From contig NC_015589.1 in assembly GCF_000215085.1 (NCBI RefSeq), positions 1,302,001 to 1,366,000 on the forward strand: 64,000 nt of DNA. The letters run 5' to 3'. The position numbers were made by a program, and so were the translations under genes. A model generated the notes under the pieces. The model ran no database searches, was not told the origin of the DNA, and saw nothing but the letters and a program-made list of their open reading frames with translations. The DNA is from Desulforamulus ruminis DSM 2154 (GTDB lineage: Bacteria > Bacillota > Desulfotomaculia > Desulfotomaculales > Desulfotomaculaceae). Shown in pieces: positions 1-10,112 of the stretch (positions within the stretch are counted from its first letter, which is position 1; the number at the start of each line of letters is the position of its first letter).

Positions 1-245
1 GGTTCTAGCCTTTGGGGTAATTCTCAAGGGTTCTGTTGTTGGCCTCATAGGCACTGCTTTGGGGTCTAGTTGCTAGACTGATAAGTAGTGCTTTAGGGTC
101 CAGTTGTTAGCTTCATAAGCACCGGGGTAGAGGTGTCTTCTACAGGACCCATAAGCAGTACCCCCTGAGTCTAACAACTGGACACATAAGGATGTCCCCC
201 TAGTCAGGACCCCAAAGGAATACCCTTAAGTCTAAGAAACACTAA
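1..245. repeat. Composite palindromic leader repeat, copy 1 (upstream of purS)
   Basis: This non-coding stretch is full of short motifs in both orientations. GTCCAGTTGTTAG at 98-110 is the exact complement of CTAACAACTGGAC at 171-183, so the region can fold into a long hairpin. The same vocabulary (TTGCTAGACT at 70-79, AGTCTAACAACTGGACACA at 168-186, a GACCCCAAAGGAATACC-like block at 208-223) recurs at about 27655-27852 between gatC and gatA. It ends a few bases before the purS ribosome site. It may extend left of the window. I recognise no riboswitch or PurR box in it and could not place a confident promoter. Confidence 0.7.
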
Positions 246-267
246 ATATAAAAAAGGAGGGTTTCGG

Positions 268-516
268 ATGTATCAAGCCAAGATTTACGTAACCCTTAGG
301 AAAAGTGTGCTGGATCCCCAGGGAAGCGTGGTACGCAAGTCACTGTACGCTCTGGGCTGGAAAAACGTTCCTGAAGTTCGTATTGGCCGTTACATGGTTG
401 TGGATCTGGAAGTAGCCGATCGCAGCGAGGCTGAAAATCAGGTAAAGGACATGTGCGATAAATTGCTGGTGAACCCGGTGATTGAGGATTATACTTTTGA
501 ACTGGTGGAGGTGTAA
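268..516 (+). CDS. purS: Phosphoribosylformylglycinamidine synthase, PurS subunit
   Basis: Small 82-residue subunit of the three-part FGAM synthase (PurS-PurQ-PurL), step 4 of de novo purine synthesis in the cytoplasm. The N-terminus (YQAKIYVTLRKSVLDPQG) and the regular alpha/beta pattern ending in a VIEDYTFELVEV strand are typical of PurS, and the length matches the family. The ATG follows a strong AAGGAGG at 254-260. PurS docks PurQ on PurL and shuttles ammonia. It is the first gene of the operon visible here; in Bacillus the upstream genes would be purE, K, B and C, which may lie left of the window. The 5' leader is a palindromic repeat rather than a recognisable riboswitch. Confidence 0.96.
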   Translation: MYQAKIYVTLRKSVLDPQGSVVRKSLYALGWKNVPEVRIGRYMVVDLEVADRSEAENQVKDMCDKLLVNPVIEDYTFELVEV

Positions 517-519
517 AGG

Positions 520-1221
520 GTGAAATTTGGGGTGGTGGTTTTCCCCGGCTCCAATTGTGACGCCGATTGCCTTCACGCTGTCAAAACCGTAACCGGACAG
601 CCGGCGGAATATATTTGGCATAAGTCCGGCAGTGTGGAAGGTTTTGATTGCATTATCCTGCCCGGGGGTTTTTCCTACGGGGACTACTTAAGGTGCGGGG
701 CGGTGGCCCGGTTTTCTCCGGTGATGACTCCGGTGATCGAGTTCGCGAAAAAAGGCGGCCTGGTGATCGGTATTTGTAATGGTTTCCAGGTGCTAACCGA
801 GGCAGGACTGCTGCCCGGAGCTCTGCACAGAAATAAAGAGCTGCAGTTTTTGTGTCATGATGTTTTTCTGCGGGTGGAGAATGCCTCCCTTCCCTTTACC
901 TGTACGGCCAGGGAAGGAGAGGTAATCAAAGTTCCCATCGCTCACGGTGAGGGAAATTATTTTGCTGATGCCGAGACCTTGCAGCAGTTGGAAGAAAATA
1001 AACAGGTGGTTTTCCGCTACTGCGATGCCCAGGGAGAGGTAACACCGGAGGTCAATCCCAACGGTTCCGCCAATCACATTGCCGGCATCTGCAATCAACA
1101 GGGCAATGTTCTGGGCATGATGCCTCACCCGGAACGCTGTGCCGAAAAGGATTTGGGGAATACCGACGGCCAGTTGATTTTTAAATCCCTGCTGGATTTC
1201 TGGCAAAGGAGGTGCGGCTAG
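520..1221 (+). CDS. purQ: FGAM synthase, glutaminase subunit PurQ
   Basis: Class I glutamine amidotransferase of 233 residues that supplies ammonia to PurL. The nucleophile is Cys86 in the GICNGFQVL elbow, and the His/Glu pair of the triad lies in MMPHPE near residues 203-205. The GTG start lies three bases after the purS stop, preceded by a GGAGGTG overlapping the end of purS, which points to translational coupling. Length and motifs are standard for the stand-alone PurQ found with PurS and the small PurL. Confidence 0.96.
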   Translation: MKFGVVVFPGSNCDADCLHAVKTVTGQPAEYIWHKSGSVEGFDCIILPGGFSYGDYLRCGAVARFSPVMTPVIEFAKKGGLVIGICNGFQVLTEAGLLPGALHRNKELQFLCHDVFLRVENASLPFTCTAREGEVIKVPIAHGEGNYFADAETLQQLEENKQVVFRYCDAQGEVTPEVNPNGSANHIAGICNQQGNVLGMMPHPERCAEKDLGNTDGQLIFKSLLDFWQRRCG

Positions 1222-3441
1222 ATGGACCCTAAAGTTTGGCGCGAAATGGGCCTCACCGAGGATGAATATGAAAAAATTAAACAAATACTGGGCCGGGAGC
1301 CCAACTATGTGGAAGTGGGTATTTTTGCGGTCATGTGGTCGGAGCACTGCAGTTATAAAACGTCCCGTCCGGCTTTAAAAACCCTGCCTACGGAAGGTAC
1401 GGCCATTTTACAGGGACCCGGCGAAAATGCCGGTGTTGTGGATATTGGCGATGGACAGGCGGTGGTTTTTAAAATTGAGAGCCATAACCACCCTTCGGCC
1501 ATTGAACCCTATCAAGGTGCCGCCACCGGCGTGGGAGGCATTTTGCGGGATATTTTCACCATGGGCGCCCGGCCGGTTGCCGTATTGGACAGTTTGCGCT
1601 TCGGCGAGCTGAACCATCCCCGGGTACGTTACCTGTTTGACGGCGTGGTATCCGGCATCAGCGGCTACGGCAACTGCATCGGCGTGCCCACGGTGGGCGG
1701 CGAGGTTTATTTTTCCGACAGTTATAAGGACAACTGCCTGGTCAATGTTATGTGTGTGGGTTTAATTGACCAGAAGGATATTAAAAGGGGCGTGGCTTCC
1801 GGTATCGGCAATCCGGTGATGGTAGTGGGCGCTAAAACCGGCCGGGACGGCATCCACGGGGCCACCTTTGCTTCCGAGGAATTATCCGCAGAAGCGGCGG
1901 AAAGACGCCCGGCGGTGCAGGTGGGAGATCCCTTTATGGAAAAGCTCTTGCTGGAGGCCTGCCTGGAGGTAATTAAAACCGGTTATGTGGTAGGCATCCA
2001 GGATATGGGAGCCGCGGGTCTCACCAGTTCCTCCTGCGAGATGGCCGGTCGGGCCGGTACCGGGCTGGAAATGGACCTGGCTTTGGTCCCCCGGCGGGAA
2101 GAGGGTATGACCCCCTACGAGTTAATGCTTTCCGAGTCCCAGGAACGGATGTTGTTGGTGGTAGAGAAGGGAACCGAAGAGAAGGTCAAGGAAATTTTCA
2201 GCAAGTGGGATTTGGATTCGGTGGTGGTTGGACAAGTCACCGACGACGGCATGCTTTGCCTGCGGGAAGGCCCGGAAGTGGTGGCCAGGATACCGGCCAA
2301 GGCCCTTACTGAGGAGGCCCCCGTTTATCACCGCCCCACCCAGACTCCAGCCTACCTGGAAGAGGTGCAGAATTACCCCCTGGATTCGTTGGTTATGCCC
2401 GATGATTACAATGAAGTGCTGTTGAAACTGCTGGCTTCCCCCAATATTGCCAGCAAGGAATACGCCTATCGTCAGTATGATCATATGGTGGGACTGAATA
2501 CAGTGGTAAGACCCGGCTCCGATGCTGCGGTTCTCAGGGTAAAAGGCACCCGCAAAGGAATTGCCATGACCACCGACTGCAACGGACGCTACTGCTATCT
2601 GGATCCCCAAACCGGGGCCGCCATTGCGGTGGCTGAAGCAGCCCGCAACCTGGTCTGCAGCGGGGCCAAGCCTCTGGCGGTTACCAACTGCCTGAACTTT
2701 GGCAATCCGGAAAAACCCGAGGTAATGTGGTCCATCTGGCGCTGCGTGGAAGGCATGGCCGAAGCCTGCCGGACGCTGGAAACACCGGTCACCGGCGGTA
2801 ACGTGAGCCTGTACAATGAAGCCAAAGGCCAGGCGGTTTATCCCACCCCCACCATCGGTATGATCGGGCTGGTGGAAGATTTGGATCAAGTCTGCACCCC
2901 GGATTTTAAACAAGAGGGAGACGCCATCTTCCTCATTGGGGAAAGCCTGCCGGAACTGGGCGGCAGCGAATATTTAAAGGTGCAGTTCAAACTGGAAACC
3001 GGAAAACCTCCTGAGCTTAATTTGGAGTTGGAAAAGAAGGTTCAGGATTTTGTCTTGCAGGAAATTCAGGGAGGTCTCATTAAGTCCGCCCACGACTGCT
3101 CCGAAGGAGGACTGGCCGTGGCCCTGGCCGAGAGCTGCATTTCCGGCGGCTTGGGCGCGGAAATTACGCTGGTCCGCAGATTCCGGGGCGATGCTCTGCT
3201 TTTTGGGGAAACTCAGTCCCGGATTATCATCACCATTGATGCCAACCGGGGCGTGGAATTGGTTAAAAAGCTGGTGGACGCAGGGGTGCCCTACTCGCAA
3301 CTGGGAAAAACCGGCGGCGATGCCCTGGTGATCAATGTGGTAAATCCCGGCTGCACCGGCTGCGGAGGAAATCTGGTAAACTTGCCCGTTGCACGTTTGG
3401 ATGAAGTATGGCGGGGGGCGATACCATGCTTAATGAAGTAA
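1222..3441 (+). CDS. purL: FGAM synthase, large subunit PurL (small-type)
   Basis: ATP-dependent synthase that converts FGAR plus ammonia to FGAM. At 739 residues it is the short PurL that needs separate PurS and PurQ, unlike the ~1300-residue fused enzyme of proteobacteria. Visible signatures are WSEHCSYK (39-46) and the [10 protein letters not shown] substrate/nucleotide loop (87-96), followed by two AIRS-like halves, with a second glycine-rich repeat [12 protein letters not shown] in the C-terminal half. The ATG follows AAAGGAGGTG directly and abuts the purQ stop. The 3' end overlaps purF by 16 bases. Confidence 0.97.
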   Translation: MDPKVWREMGLTEDEYEKIKQILGREPNYVEVGIFAVMWSEHCSYKTSRPALKTLPTEGTAILQGPGENAGVVDIGDGQAVVFKIESHNHPSAIEPYQGAATGVGGILRDIFTMGARPVAVLDSLRFGELNHPRVRYLFDGVVSGISGYGNCIGVPTVGGEVYFSDSYKDNCLVNVMCVGLIDQKDIKRGVASGIGNPVMVVGAKTGRDGIHGATFASEELSAEAAERRPAVQVGDPFMEKLLLEACLEVIKTGYVVGIQDMGAAGLTSSSCEMAGRAGTGLEMDLALVPRREEGMTPYELMLSESQERMLLVVEKGTEEKVKEIFSKWDLDSVVVGQVTDDGMLCLREGPEVVARIPAKALTEEAPVYHRPTQTPAYLEEVQNYPLDSLVMPDDYNEVLLKLLASPNIASKEYAYRQYDHMVGLNTVVRPGSDAAVLRVKGTRKGIAMTTDCNGRYCYLDPQTGAAIAVAEAARNLVCSGAKPLAVTNCLNFGNPEKPEVMWSIWRCVEGMAEACRTLETPVTGGNVSLYNEAKGQAVYPTPTIGMIGLVEDLDQVCTPDFKQEGDAIFLIGESLPELGGSEYLKVQFKLETGKPPELNLELEKKVQDFVLQEIQGGLIKSAHDCSEGGLAVALAESCISGGLGAEITLVRRFRGDALLFGETQSRIIITIDANRGVELVKKLVDAGVPYSQLGKTGGDALVINVVNPGCTGCGGNLVNLPVARLDEVWRGAIPCLMK

Positions 3442-4850
3442 GTTCCTTTGTACTGCCCGATAAGCCGGTGGAGGAATGCGGTGTATTTGGTATTTACACA
3501 CCGGGGCTGGAAGTGGCCAAAGTAACCTATTACGGTTTATACGCCCTGCAGCACCGGGGCCAGGAGAGCGCCGGCATTGCCGTGGCCGATGGCCGTCAGG
3601 TGCAGTTGCATAAAGGCATGGGGCTGGTGCCGGAGGTCTTCACCGGCAACAGTCTGGATCAATTGACCGGTCATGCGGCCATCGGCCATGTGCGCTACTC
3701 CACCACCGGCTCCAGCCAGCCCCTGAATGCTCAGCCGCTGGTTTTCCGTTATGCCAAAGGCATGATGGGACTGGCCCACAACGGCAATCTTACCAATATT
3801 ACGGAACTGAGGGCCCAGTTATGCGCCACCGGTTCAGTTTTCCAATCCTCCACCGACAGCGAGGTGCTGGTTAATTTAATTGCCCGCTACAATGCCAACA
3901 GCCTGGAAGAAGCCCTGATGAAATGCATGATCGACGTAAAAGGGGCCTACTCCCTGGTGATTATCAGCGAGGACTGTGTTTATGCGGCCCGGGACCCCCA
4001 CGGCTTCAGACCCCTCTGCCTGGGGCAGTTGGGTGAGGGCTATGTGGTGGCCTCGGAATCCTGTGCCCTGACAACGGTGGGCGCCACCTTTGTGAGAGAT
4101 GTGGCGCCCGGGGAAATCCTGCGCCTGGACCGCAAGGGAGTGACCTCCACTCAAGGGTTCCGGGCTCAAAATCCGGCCCATTGTATTTTTGAATATATTT
4201 ATTTTGCCCGGCCCGACAGCACCATGGACAGCTTCAACGTGAACCGGGTTCGCCGGGAGATGGGCCGCCAGTTGGCCCGGGAGTACCCGGTGGAGGCGGA
4301 TATTGTGATTCCCGTGCCGGACTCCGGTACCGCCGCGGCCCGGGGTTACGCCGAAGAGTCCGGTATCCCCTTTGAAGAGGGATTGATGAAAAACCGTTAT
4401 ATCGGCCGCACCTTTATTCAGCCCACCCAGCAGTTGCGGGAAATTGCCGTTCGCCTGAAGCTGAACCCGGTGCGGGAAGTACTGGAAGGAAAACGGGTGG
4501 TGATGGTGGACGATTCCATTGTCCGGGGTACCACCAGCCAGAAAATTGTAGCCATGCTGCGGGCTGCGGGAGCCAAGGAAGTTCACCTGTGCGTCAGTTC
4601 ACCGCCGGTGATGCGTTCCTGTTATTACGGCATTGATACCTCCGATGAAAAGGAATTGATTGCCGCCAAGCAGCCTTTGGAAGAAATCTGCAAAGCCATT
4701 AATGCCGACGGGCTTCATTATTTAAGCCTGGAGGGTCTGCTGGAGATTTTTAGTTCCAAGGGGGGGCATTTCTGCACCGCCTGCTTTGACGGCAGGTATC
4801 CGGTGGAAATTCCCAAACCCAGGGAAGCGGGAAAATTTAGTCTGGAATAA
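3426..4850 (+). CDS. purF: Amidophosphoribosyltransferase PurF
   Basis: First committed enzyme of purine synthesis: PRPP plus glutamine to phosphoribosylamine. It has an N-terminal Ntn glutaminase domain and a C-terminal type I phosphoribosyltransferase domain with the PRPP loop [14 protein letters not shown] (about 357-370). I place the start at the ATG at 3426, behind GGGGGG, not at the upstream in-frame ATG. This gives a 17-residue propeptide ending before the catalytic Cys18 (ECGVFG), as in Bacillus PurF. Cysteines near 253, 398, 449 and 452 (HCIFEY, RSCYYG, FCTAC) sit where the Bacillus enzyme holds its oxygen-labile [4Fe-4S] cluster. The Bacillus enzyme is feedback-inhibited by purine nucleotides. 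Confidence 0.96.
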   Translation: MLNEVSSFVLPDKPVEECGVFGIYTPGLEVAKVTYYGLYALQHRGQESAGIAVADGRQVQLHKGMGLVPEVFTGNSLDQLTGHAAIGHVRYSTTGSSQPLNAQPLVFRYAKGMMGLAHNGNLTNITELRAQLCATGSVFQSSTDSEVLVNLIARYNANSLEEALMKCMIDVKGAYSLVIISEDCVYAARDPHGFRPLCLGQLGEGYVVASESCALTTVGATFVRDVAPGEILRLDRKGVTSTQGFRAQNPAHCIFEYIYFARPDSTMDSFNVNRVRREMGRQLAREYPVEADIVIPVPDSGTAAARGYAEESGIPFEEGLMKNRYIGRTFIQPTQQLREIAVRLKLNPVREVLEGKRVVMVDDSIVRGTTSQKIVAMLRAAGAKEVHLCVSSPPVMRSCYYGIDTSDEKELIAAKQPLEEICKAINADGLHYLSLEGLLEIFSSKGGHFCTACFDGRYPVEIPKPREAGKFSLE

Positions 4851-4861
4851 GGAGTGTACCC

Positions 4862-5914
4862 ATGTCTGAGCATAAAAGCCAACCTTTAACCTATGCCGGC
4901 GCCGGGGTGGATATCCAGGCCGGCAACCGGGCGGTGGGTCTGATGAAGGAAGCGGTTCGCAGTACTTTTCGTCCGGGCGTGCTGACCGATATCGGCGGCT
5001 TCGGAGGATTGTTCGCCCTGGATACCGCCAAGTACCGGGAACCGGTTTTGATATCCGGCACCGACGGAGTGGGTACGAAGTTAAGGGTGGCCCATTTAAC
5101 CGGCGTCCATCACAGCATTGGCATCGACGCGGTGGCCATGTGTGTGAACGATATTTTGGTACAGGGAGCGGAACCCCTGTTCTTCCTGGATTATCTGGCG
5201 GTGGGCAAACTGGTGCCGGAGCGGGTGGCGGAGATCGTGAAGGGGGTGGCCGAGGGCTGCCGCCAGGCCGGCTGCGCCCTGATTGGCGGTGAGACGGCCG
5301 AAATGCCCGGCTTTTACGGCGAAGAGGAATACGACATTGCCGGCTTTGCCGTTGGCGTGGTGGACCGCAGCCGGATCATCAGCGGTTCCGGCATTCAGGC
5401 CGGAGATGTTGTGATCGGCCTGCCCTCCTCCGGCCTGCACAGCAACGGCTATTCCCTGGCCCGCAAGGCTCTGCTGGAGGTGGCCGGCTACCGGATGGAG
5501 GATCATCTGCCGGAGCTTGACCGCACCCTGGGGGAAGAGATGCTGATGCCCACACGGATTTATGTCAAACCGGTACTTTCCCTGATGGAAAAATACAACC
5601 TGAAGGGGTTGGCCCATATTACCGGCGGGGGTCTCACGGAAAATATCCCCCGGGTACTTCCCGAAGGCGTCAAAGTGGTGCTGGACCGCTCGGCCTGGCC
5701 GGTTCTCCCGGTGTTCAAGCTGATTCAAAGGATCGGGCGGGTGGCGGAGGAGGAAATGCTGCGCACCTTTAACATGGGCATTGGCATGGTGATGATGGTT
5801 TCGCCGCAGCAGGCTGAGGAACTAGTACGGGAATTGGCTGCCCAGGGAGAAACCGCTTATATTATCGGCAGGGTGGAAGCGGGCCAAAAGGCAGTGGAAT
5901 ATACCGGCCGGTAA
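4862..5914 (+). CDS. purM: Phosphoribosylformylglycinamidine cyclo-ligase (AIR synthase) PurM
   Basis: ATP-dependent ring closure of FGAM to AIR, step 5 of the pathway. The protein is 350 residues, normal length. Typical PurM stretches are [16 protein letters not shown] at the N-terminus, [33 protein letters not shown] and the [16 protein letters not shown] substrate loop. The ATG lies 12 bases after the purF stop behind AAGGAGTG. It is homologous to the AIRS-like domains of PurL encoded just upstream. Confidence 0.97.
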   Translation: MSEHKSQPLTYAGAGVDIQAGNRAVGLMKEAVRSTFRPGVLTDIGGFGGLFALDTAKYREPVLISGTDGVGTKLRVAHLTGVHHSIGIDAVAMCVNDILVQGAEPLFFLDYLAVGKLVPERVAEIVKGVAEGCRQAGCALIGGETAEMPGFYGEEEYDIAGFAVGVVDRSRIISGSGIQAGDVVIGLPSSGLHSNGYSLARKALLEVAGYRMEDHLPELDRTLGEEMLMPTRIYVKPVLSLMEKYNLKGLAHITGGGLTENIPRVLPEGVKVVLDRSAWPVLPVFKLIQRIGRVAEEEMLRTFNMGIGMVMMVSPQQAEELVRELAAQGETAYIIGRVEAGQKAVEYTGR

Positions 5915-5925
5915 GGAGGTTGTAT

Positions 5926-6552
5926 ATGGAAAAGTTGCGTCTGGGAGTTTTGGCCTCCGGGCGGGGTTCCAATTTACAGGCCATCATGGATGCCTGCCGG
6001 GCCAATAAAATTCCGGCGGAGGTTGCGGTGGTCATCAGTGATAAAGCCGGAGCTTACGCTTTGCAACGGGCCGAATCCGCCGGTATCCCGGCCCATTTTT
6101 TGGACTACGCCTCCTTTGACGGCAAAGGGGCTTACGAGCAGGCGGCGGTGACCATCTTGAAAGAGAGCGGGGTTCAACTGGTTTGCCTGGCCGGGTATAT
6201 GCGTCTGGTGGGTGAAACCCTGCTGCGGACCTATGCCAATCATATTATCAATATTCATCCGGCCCTGCTGCCGTCCTTTCCCGGCCTCCACGGCCAGCGG
6301 GACGCGCTCAATTACGGGGTGAAGGTATCCGGCTGCACGGTCCATTTTGTGGATGAAGGAATGGATACCGGTCCCATCATTCTGCAGGCGGCGGTTCCGG
6401 TGGAGGAAGAGGATACGGAAGAAACCCTGGCCGCCCGGATATTGGAACAGGAACACAAGCTCTATCCGGAAGCCATCAAACTCTTTGCCCAGGGACGGCT
6501 TCGGGTGCAGGGAAGAAAAGTGATGATTCAAAGGCTTGCAAACCCACTTTAA
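5926..6552 (+). CDS. purN: Phosphoribosylglycinamide formyltransferase PurN
   Basis: Transfers formyl from 10-formyltetrahydrofolate to GAR. A 208-residue single-domain formyltransferase with LASGRGSNLQAI at the N-terminus and the catalytic Asn-His-Asp set in INIHPALLPSFPG and HFVDEGMDTGPI. The ATG at 5926 is six bases from AAGGAGG (5913-5919) and is preferred over a TTG at 5920 that overlaps that ribosome site. It follows purM with an 11-base gap in the same operon. Gene order S-Q-L-F-M-N-H-D is as in Bacillus subtilis. Confidence 0.95.
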   Translation: MEKLRLGVLASGRGSNLQAIMDACRANKIPAEVAVVISDKAGAYALQRAESAGIPAHFLDYASFDGKGAYEQAAVTILKESGVQLVCLAGYMRLVGETLLRTYANHIINIHPALLPSFPGLHGQRDALNYGVKVSGCTVHFVDEGMDTGPIILQAAVPVEEEDTEETLAARILEQEHKLYPEAIKLFAQGRLRVQGRKVMIQRLANPL

Positions 6553-6582
6553 AGGTTGAAATAAAAGAAAGGCGTGGTGTGT

Positions 6583-8127
6583 GTGAAGGTAAAACGCGCT
6601 TTAATCAGTGTTTCCGATAAAAGGGGACTGGTGGAATTTGCCCGGGGTTTGGCGGACCTGGGAGTGGAACTGGTTTCCACCGGAGGGACGGCAAAAGCTC
6701 TGCGTGAGGCCGGTGTGCCGGTGATTTACATTTCAGAGGTTACGGGCTTTCCGGAAATTTTAGGAGGCCGGGTTAAAACCCTGCATCCCAATGTCCACGG
6801 CGGCATCCTGGCCCTGCGCAGTGAAGAGCATTTAAACCAGTTAAAAGAACATCAGATTACCCCCATTGATCTGGTGGTGGTGAACCTCTACCCCTTCCGC
6901 CAGACCATCGCCAAACCGGAGGTTACCCTGGAGGAGGCCATTGAAAACATTGATATCGGCGGGCCCACCATGGTAAGGGCGGCGGCTAAAAACCACGCCT
7001 ACGTGGGAATTGTGGTGAATCCCGACCGTTACGGTCCGGTGCTGGAAACCCTGCGCCAGCAAGGGGAACTGCCCGGAGCCCTGCGGCTGGAACTGGCCCG
7101 GGAAGCCTTTGCCCATACGGCTGCCTACGATACGGCCATTGCCGGTTATCTTAACGGGGTTGTGGGGGGAGCGGAAGGATTCCAGCCCCTGTTTAGCTTG
7201 ACCCTGGAAAAGGCTCAGGATCTGCGCTACGGTGAAAACCCGCACCAGCAGGCGGCTTTTTACAGGGACCCGGCCATTACCGGCCCCTGCATTGCCAATG
7301 CCCGGCAGTTGCACGGCAAGGAGCTTTCCTATAATAATATTCTGGACGCCAACAGCGCCCTGGAATTGGTCCGGGAGTTTTCCCGGCCGGTGGCGGTCAT
7401 TATCAAACACAATAATCCCTGCGGCACAGCTACCGGGGAAAGCCTGACCGCTGCTTACAAAAAGGCCCTGGCAGCAGACCCGGTTTCCGCCTTTGGCGGC
7501 ATTGTGGCTGTCAACCGGGAAGTGGATGAGGGGACTGCGGCGGAAATGGCCCAAATCTTCCTGGAGGCTATTGTGGCACCGGATTTCACAGCCGGAGCCC
7601 TGGAGATCCTGACTAAGAAAGCTAATTTAAGGCTGCTTAAGACCGGCGATCTGACCGGTCAGACCCTGGATAAGCTGGAGGTGCGCAAGGTCAACGGCGG
7701 GCTGCTGGTGCAGCAGGCCGACCGGGTTGTGGCCAATCCCGAAGAATGCAAGGTCGTTACCGAACGGCAGCCCTCGGCAGAGGAGATGGAGGAACTGCTG
7801 TTGGCCATGACGGTGGTCAAACATGTGAAGTCCAATGCCATTGTACTGAGCAAAGAGGGCCAGATTATCGGGGTTGGAGCGGGGCAAATGAACCGGGTGG
7901 GCTCCGCCCGGATCGCCTTTGAGCAGGCCGGAGAAAAGGCCAGAGGCGCGGTGTTGGCCTCGGATGCCTTCTTTCCTTTCCGGGATACGGTGGATGAAGC
8001 GGCTAAGGCCGGCATTAAGGCCATTATTCAACCGGGGGGTTCCATCCGGGACGAGGAGTCCATTCAGGCCTGCAACCAGCATGGCATAGCCATGGTCTTT
8101 ACCGGCATCCGGCATTTTAAACACTAG
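6583..8127 (+). CDS. purH: Bifunctional AICAR transformylase / IMP cyclohydrolase PurH
   Basis: Last two steps to IMP. The N-terminal IMP cyclohydrolase part is an MGS-like fold starting [20 protein letters not shown] with the [14 protein letters not shown] loop; the C-terminal AICAR transformylase part carries [11 protein letters not shown] with the catalytic Lys-His pair. About 514 residues, as usual. Three in-frame GTG codons (6574, 6577, 6583) compete; I chose 6583 because the AAGAAAGG ribosome site ends about ten bases upstream and it gives the usual MKVKRAL start, but 6577 is also possible. Confidence 0.95.
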   Translation: MKVKRALISVSDKRGLVEFARGLADLGVELVSTGGTAKALREAGVPVIYISEVTGFPEILGGRVKTLHPNVHGGILALRSEEHLNQLKEHQITPIDLVVVNLYPFRQTIAKPEVTLEEAIENIDIGGPTMVRAAAKNHAYVGIVVNPDRYGPVLETLRQQGELPGALRLELAREAFAHTAAYDTAIAGYLNGVVGGAEGFQPLFSLTLEKAQDLRYGENPHQQAAFYRDPAITGPCIANARQLHGKELSYNNILDANSALELVREFSRPVAVIIKHNNPCGTATGESLTAAYKKALAADPVSAFGGIVAVNREVDEGTAAEMAQIFLEAIVAPDFTAGALEILTKKANLRLLKTGDLTGQTLDKLEVRKVNGGLLVQQADRVVANPEECKVVTERQPSAEEMEELLLAMTVVKHVKSNAIVLSKEGQIIGVGAGQMNRVGSARIAFEQAGEKARGAVLASDAFFPFRDTVDEAAKAGIKAIIQPGGSIRDEESIQACNQHGIAMVFTGIRHFKH

Positions 8128-8170
8128 TGGACTGTAAGACGAAAACGGTATTTACAATGAAATAAAAAAC

Positions 8171-8332
8171 GAATAGAACGCGGATTGCACGGATTTTCGC
8201 GGATTTACACGGATTTTTTGGTCCTTCTTTTATATCGGCAAGCAGCATTAAGTTTGCATAAAAAACAGACTTTGTTCAGAGAAATTATATATCCGCGTAA
8301 AGCCGTAGCATCCGTTAAATCCGTGTTCTATA
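8171..8332. repeat. ACGGATTT-family palindromic repeat, copy A
   Basis: The left arm begins GAATAGAACGCGGATTGCAC and runs on as tandem CGGATTT units; the right arm ends in tandem AAATCCGT units and CCGTGTTCTAT. The arms are complementary, so the element can fold back on itself. It fills most of the purH-purD gap and ends about 18 bases before the purD start. Related copies lie near 23.9, 48.2, 59.9 and 63.9 kb. Any reading frame through it (for example 8185-8475) is a product of the repeat and not a gene. Confidence 0.85.
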
Positions 8333-8350
8333 TCTTATGGAGGAGCGTCC

Positions 8351-9619
8351 ATGAAAGTACTTGTGGTCGGCGGTGGCGGGCGGGAACATGCCATCGTGTG
8401 GAAACTGAAGCAAAGTCCCCGGGTGGCACAAATTTATTGCGCGCCGGGAAATGCGGGCATCGGGCAGATGGCTGAATGTGTCAATATCCAGGCCGGAGAT
8501 GTTTACGGTCTACTGAACTTTGCCCGGGAGAAAAGCATTGACCTTACGGTGGTGGGGCCGGAAATACCGCTTACCAACGGGATTGTGGATATTTTTGAAA
8601 AGGAAGGTTTGAAAATTTTTGGGCCTTCCCGGGCTGCCGCCGAGATTGAAGGCAGCAAAGCCCTGGCCAAGGAGATCATGGCCAAATATCATATTCCCAC
8701 CGCCCGTTACGCCACCTTTGACCATGCGGAGGAGGCCAGAGCCTATGTACAGAAGCACGGCGCTCCTTGCGTGGTGAAGGCCGACGGTCTGGCGGCGGGC
8801 AAAGGGGTAATTGTCGCCATGGATGATGAAACGGCCCTGGCGGCGGTAGATATTATCATGGCCCAGCGGGCCTTTGGACAGGCCGGCGACCGGGTTGTGA
8901 TCGAAGAATTTCTGCAGGGCGAGGAAGTCAGCGTGCTGGCCTTTATTGAAGGGGATACCATTATTCCCCTGGTGGCCTCCCAGGATCATAAGCGGGTGGG
9001 GGATAACGACACCGGTCCCAATACCGGGGGAATGGGAGCCTATGCCCCGGCGCCCCTGTACACCCCGGAACTGGCGGAACGGGTTGAACGGGAAATTTTA
9101 CGCCCCACGGTGCAGGCTCTGGCTGCCGAAGGGCGAACCTACCGGGGCGTTTTGTACGCCGGGCTGATGGTAACCGCCGACGGACCCAAAGTACTGGAAT
9201 TTAACGCCCGCTTCGGGGATCCTGAAACCCAGCCGGTCCTCAGTCTGCTGGAGACCGACCTGGTGGACATCATGGAATCCATCCTGGAGGGAAAACTGGC
9301 ACAACAGCCTGTTGCCTGGAAGGACGGAGCGGCGGTTTGCGTGGTGATGGCTGCGGGCGGCTACCCCGGCAAATATGGAAAGGGACAGGAAATTACCGGA
9401 CTGGCCGAGGTGCCCCCGGAAGTTCAGGTATTCCACGCAGGTACGGCACTGCGGGGGGGCAGAATTGTTTGCGACGGCGGGCGTGTGCTGGGCGTAACCG
9501 GCGTGGGCAGGAATATTCCCGAGGCTATTGACCGGGCCTATCAGGGAGTCCGGAGCATTGTCTTTGAGGGCGCTCATTACAGAACGGACATCGGCCGCAA
9601 GGCTCTGTCCAAAATATAG
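8351..9619 (+). CDS. purD: Phosphoribosylamine-glycine ligase (GAR synthetase) PurD
   Basis: ATP-grasp ligase joining phosphoribosylamine and glycine, step 2 of purine synthesis. A 422-residue protein with MKVLVVGGGGREHAIVWKL at the N-terminus, the ATP-grasp core VVKADGLAAGKGV, and the metal/active-site stretch LEFNARFGDPETQP. The ATG follows GGAGGAG closely. The 223-base gap from purH is mostly a palindromic repeat, so purD could be partly uncoupled from the operon. A hairpin terminator follows, making purD the last gene of the purine operon, as in Bacillus. Confidence 0.97.
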   Translation: MKVLVVGGGGREHAIVWKLKQSPRVAQIYCAPGNAGIGQMAECVNIQAGDVYGLLNFAREKSIDLTVVGPEIPLTNGIVDIFEKEGLKIFGPSRAAAEIEGSKALAKEIMAKYHIPTARYATFDHAEEARAYVQKHGAPCVVKADGLAAGKGVIVAMDDETALAAVDIIMAQRAFGQAGDRVVIEEFLQGEEVSVLAFIEGDTIIPLVASQDHKRVGDNDTGPNTGGMGAYAPAPLYTPELAERVEREILRPTVQALAAEGRTYRGVLYAGLMVTADGPKVLEFNARFGDPETQPVLSLLETDLVDIMESILEGKLAQQPVAWKDGAAVCVVMAAGGYPGKYGKGQEITGLAEVPPEVQVFHAGTALRGGRIVCDGGRVLGVTGVGRNIPEAIDRAYQGVRSIVFEGAHYRTDIGRKALSKI

Positions 9620-9630
9620 AGATATTTTCA

Positions 9631-9664
9631 ATGGCCATCCGTTTCAACCGGGTGGCCATTTTCT
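9631..9664 (+). terminator. Rho-independent terminator after purD
   Basis: An 11-bp stem (ATGGCCATCCG pairing with CGGGTGGCCAT, one G-T pair) with a 7-base loop, followed by TTTTCTATTTT. It closes the purine operon. Confidence 0.85.
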
Positions 9665-9775
9665 ATTTTAAAATAATACATACTTAAAGGATTTTAACCT
9701 TTTAACATCGAAAAGTACAAAAACAGATGAGGAAGGCTTTTCCTGGTCATAATAAAATACAAGGGAGGGATTTCC

Positions 9776-10099
9776 TTGGAGTATAGCGGAAAATTAAAGG
9801 ATACACTGAATGACCGCCTTTTTGAAGCCATTCTGACATTAAAGAATATTGACGAATGCTACAAATTTTTTGAGGATATTTGCACCGTGTCCGAATTACG
9901 GTCCCTGGCCCAGCGGCTGGAAGTAGCCAAAATGCTGGAGGCCAACCGGACCTACGGGGAAATTGCAGGTAAAACCGGCGCCAGCACCGCTACCATCAGC
10001 CGGGTCAAGCGCTGCCTTAATTACGGCGCCGACGGCTATAAGCTGGCCTTGTCCAGGCTGCCGGACCCCAGTCCGGTCCCAACAGTACATCAGGATTAG
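9776..10099 (+). CDS. YerC/YecD family TrpR-like DNA-binding protein
   Basis: A 107-residue helical protein of the TrpR-related YerC/YecD family. The helix-turn-helix is the segment TYGEIAGKTGASTATISRVK near residues 62-81, preceded by a TrpR-type helical bundle (SELRSLAQRLEVAKML). The family is a presumed transcription regulator; its ligand is not known to me. Start is a TTG behind GGGAGGG. In Bacillus yerC lies in the same purD-pcrA-ligA-gat neighbourhood, so position supports the call. Here it directly precedes hisZ (13-base gap), so it could be co-transcribed with, or regulate, histidine genes; that is inference. Confidence 0.88.
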   Translation: MEYSGKLKDTLNDRLFEAILTLKNIDECYKFFEDICTVSELRSLAQRLEVAKMLEANRTYGEIAGKTGASTATISRVKRCLNYGADGYKLALSRLPDPSPVPTVHQD

Positions 10100-10112
10100 T
10101 CGAGGTGAAGAT

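Noticed and set aside
1-267. Purine riboswitch or PurR box upstream of purS
   Set aside because: Neither the conserved purine-aptamer loops nor a PurR box pair could be found; the region is explained by the palindromic repeat.
793-1347. Long minus-strand frames opposite purine and histidine genes (for example 793-1347, 3876-4586, 6841-7554)
   Set aside because: They are antisense shadows of strongly conserved plus-strand enzymes, with low-complexity His/Gly-rich translations and no ribosome sites.
8185-8475. 96-codon frame across the purH-purD gap
   Set aside because: It runs through palindromic repeat copy A and into purD in the wrong frame.
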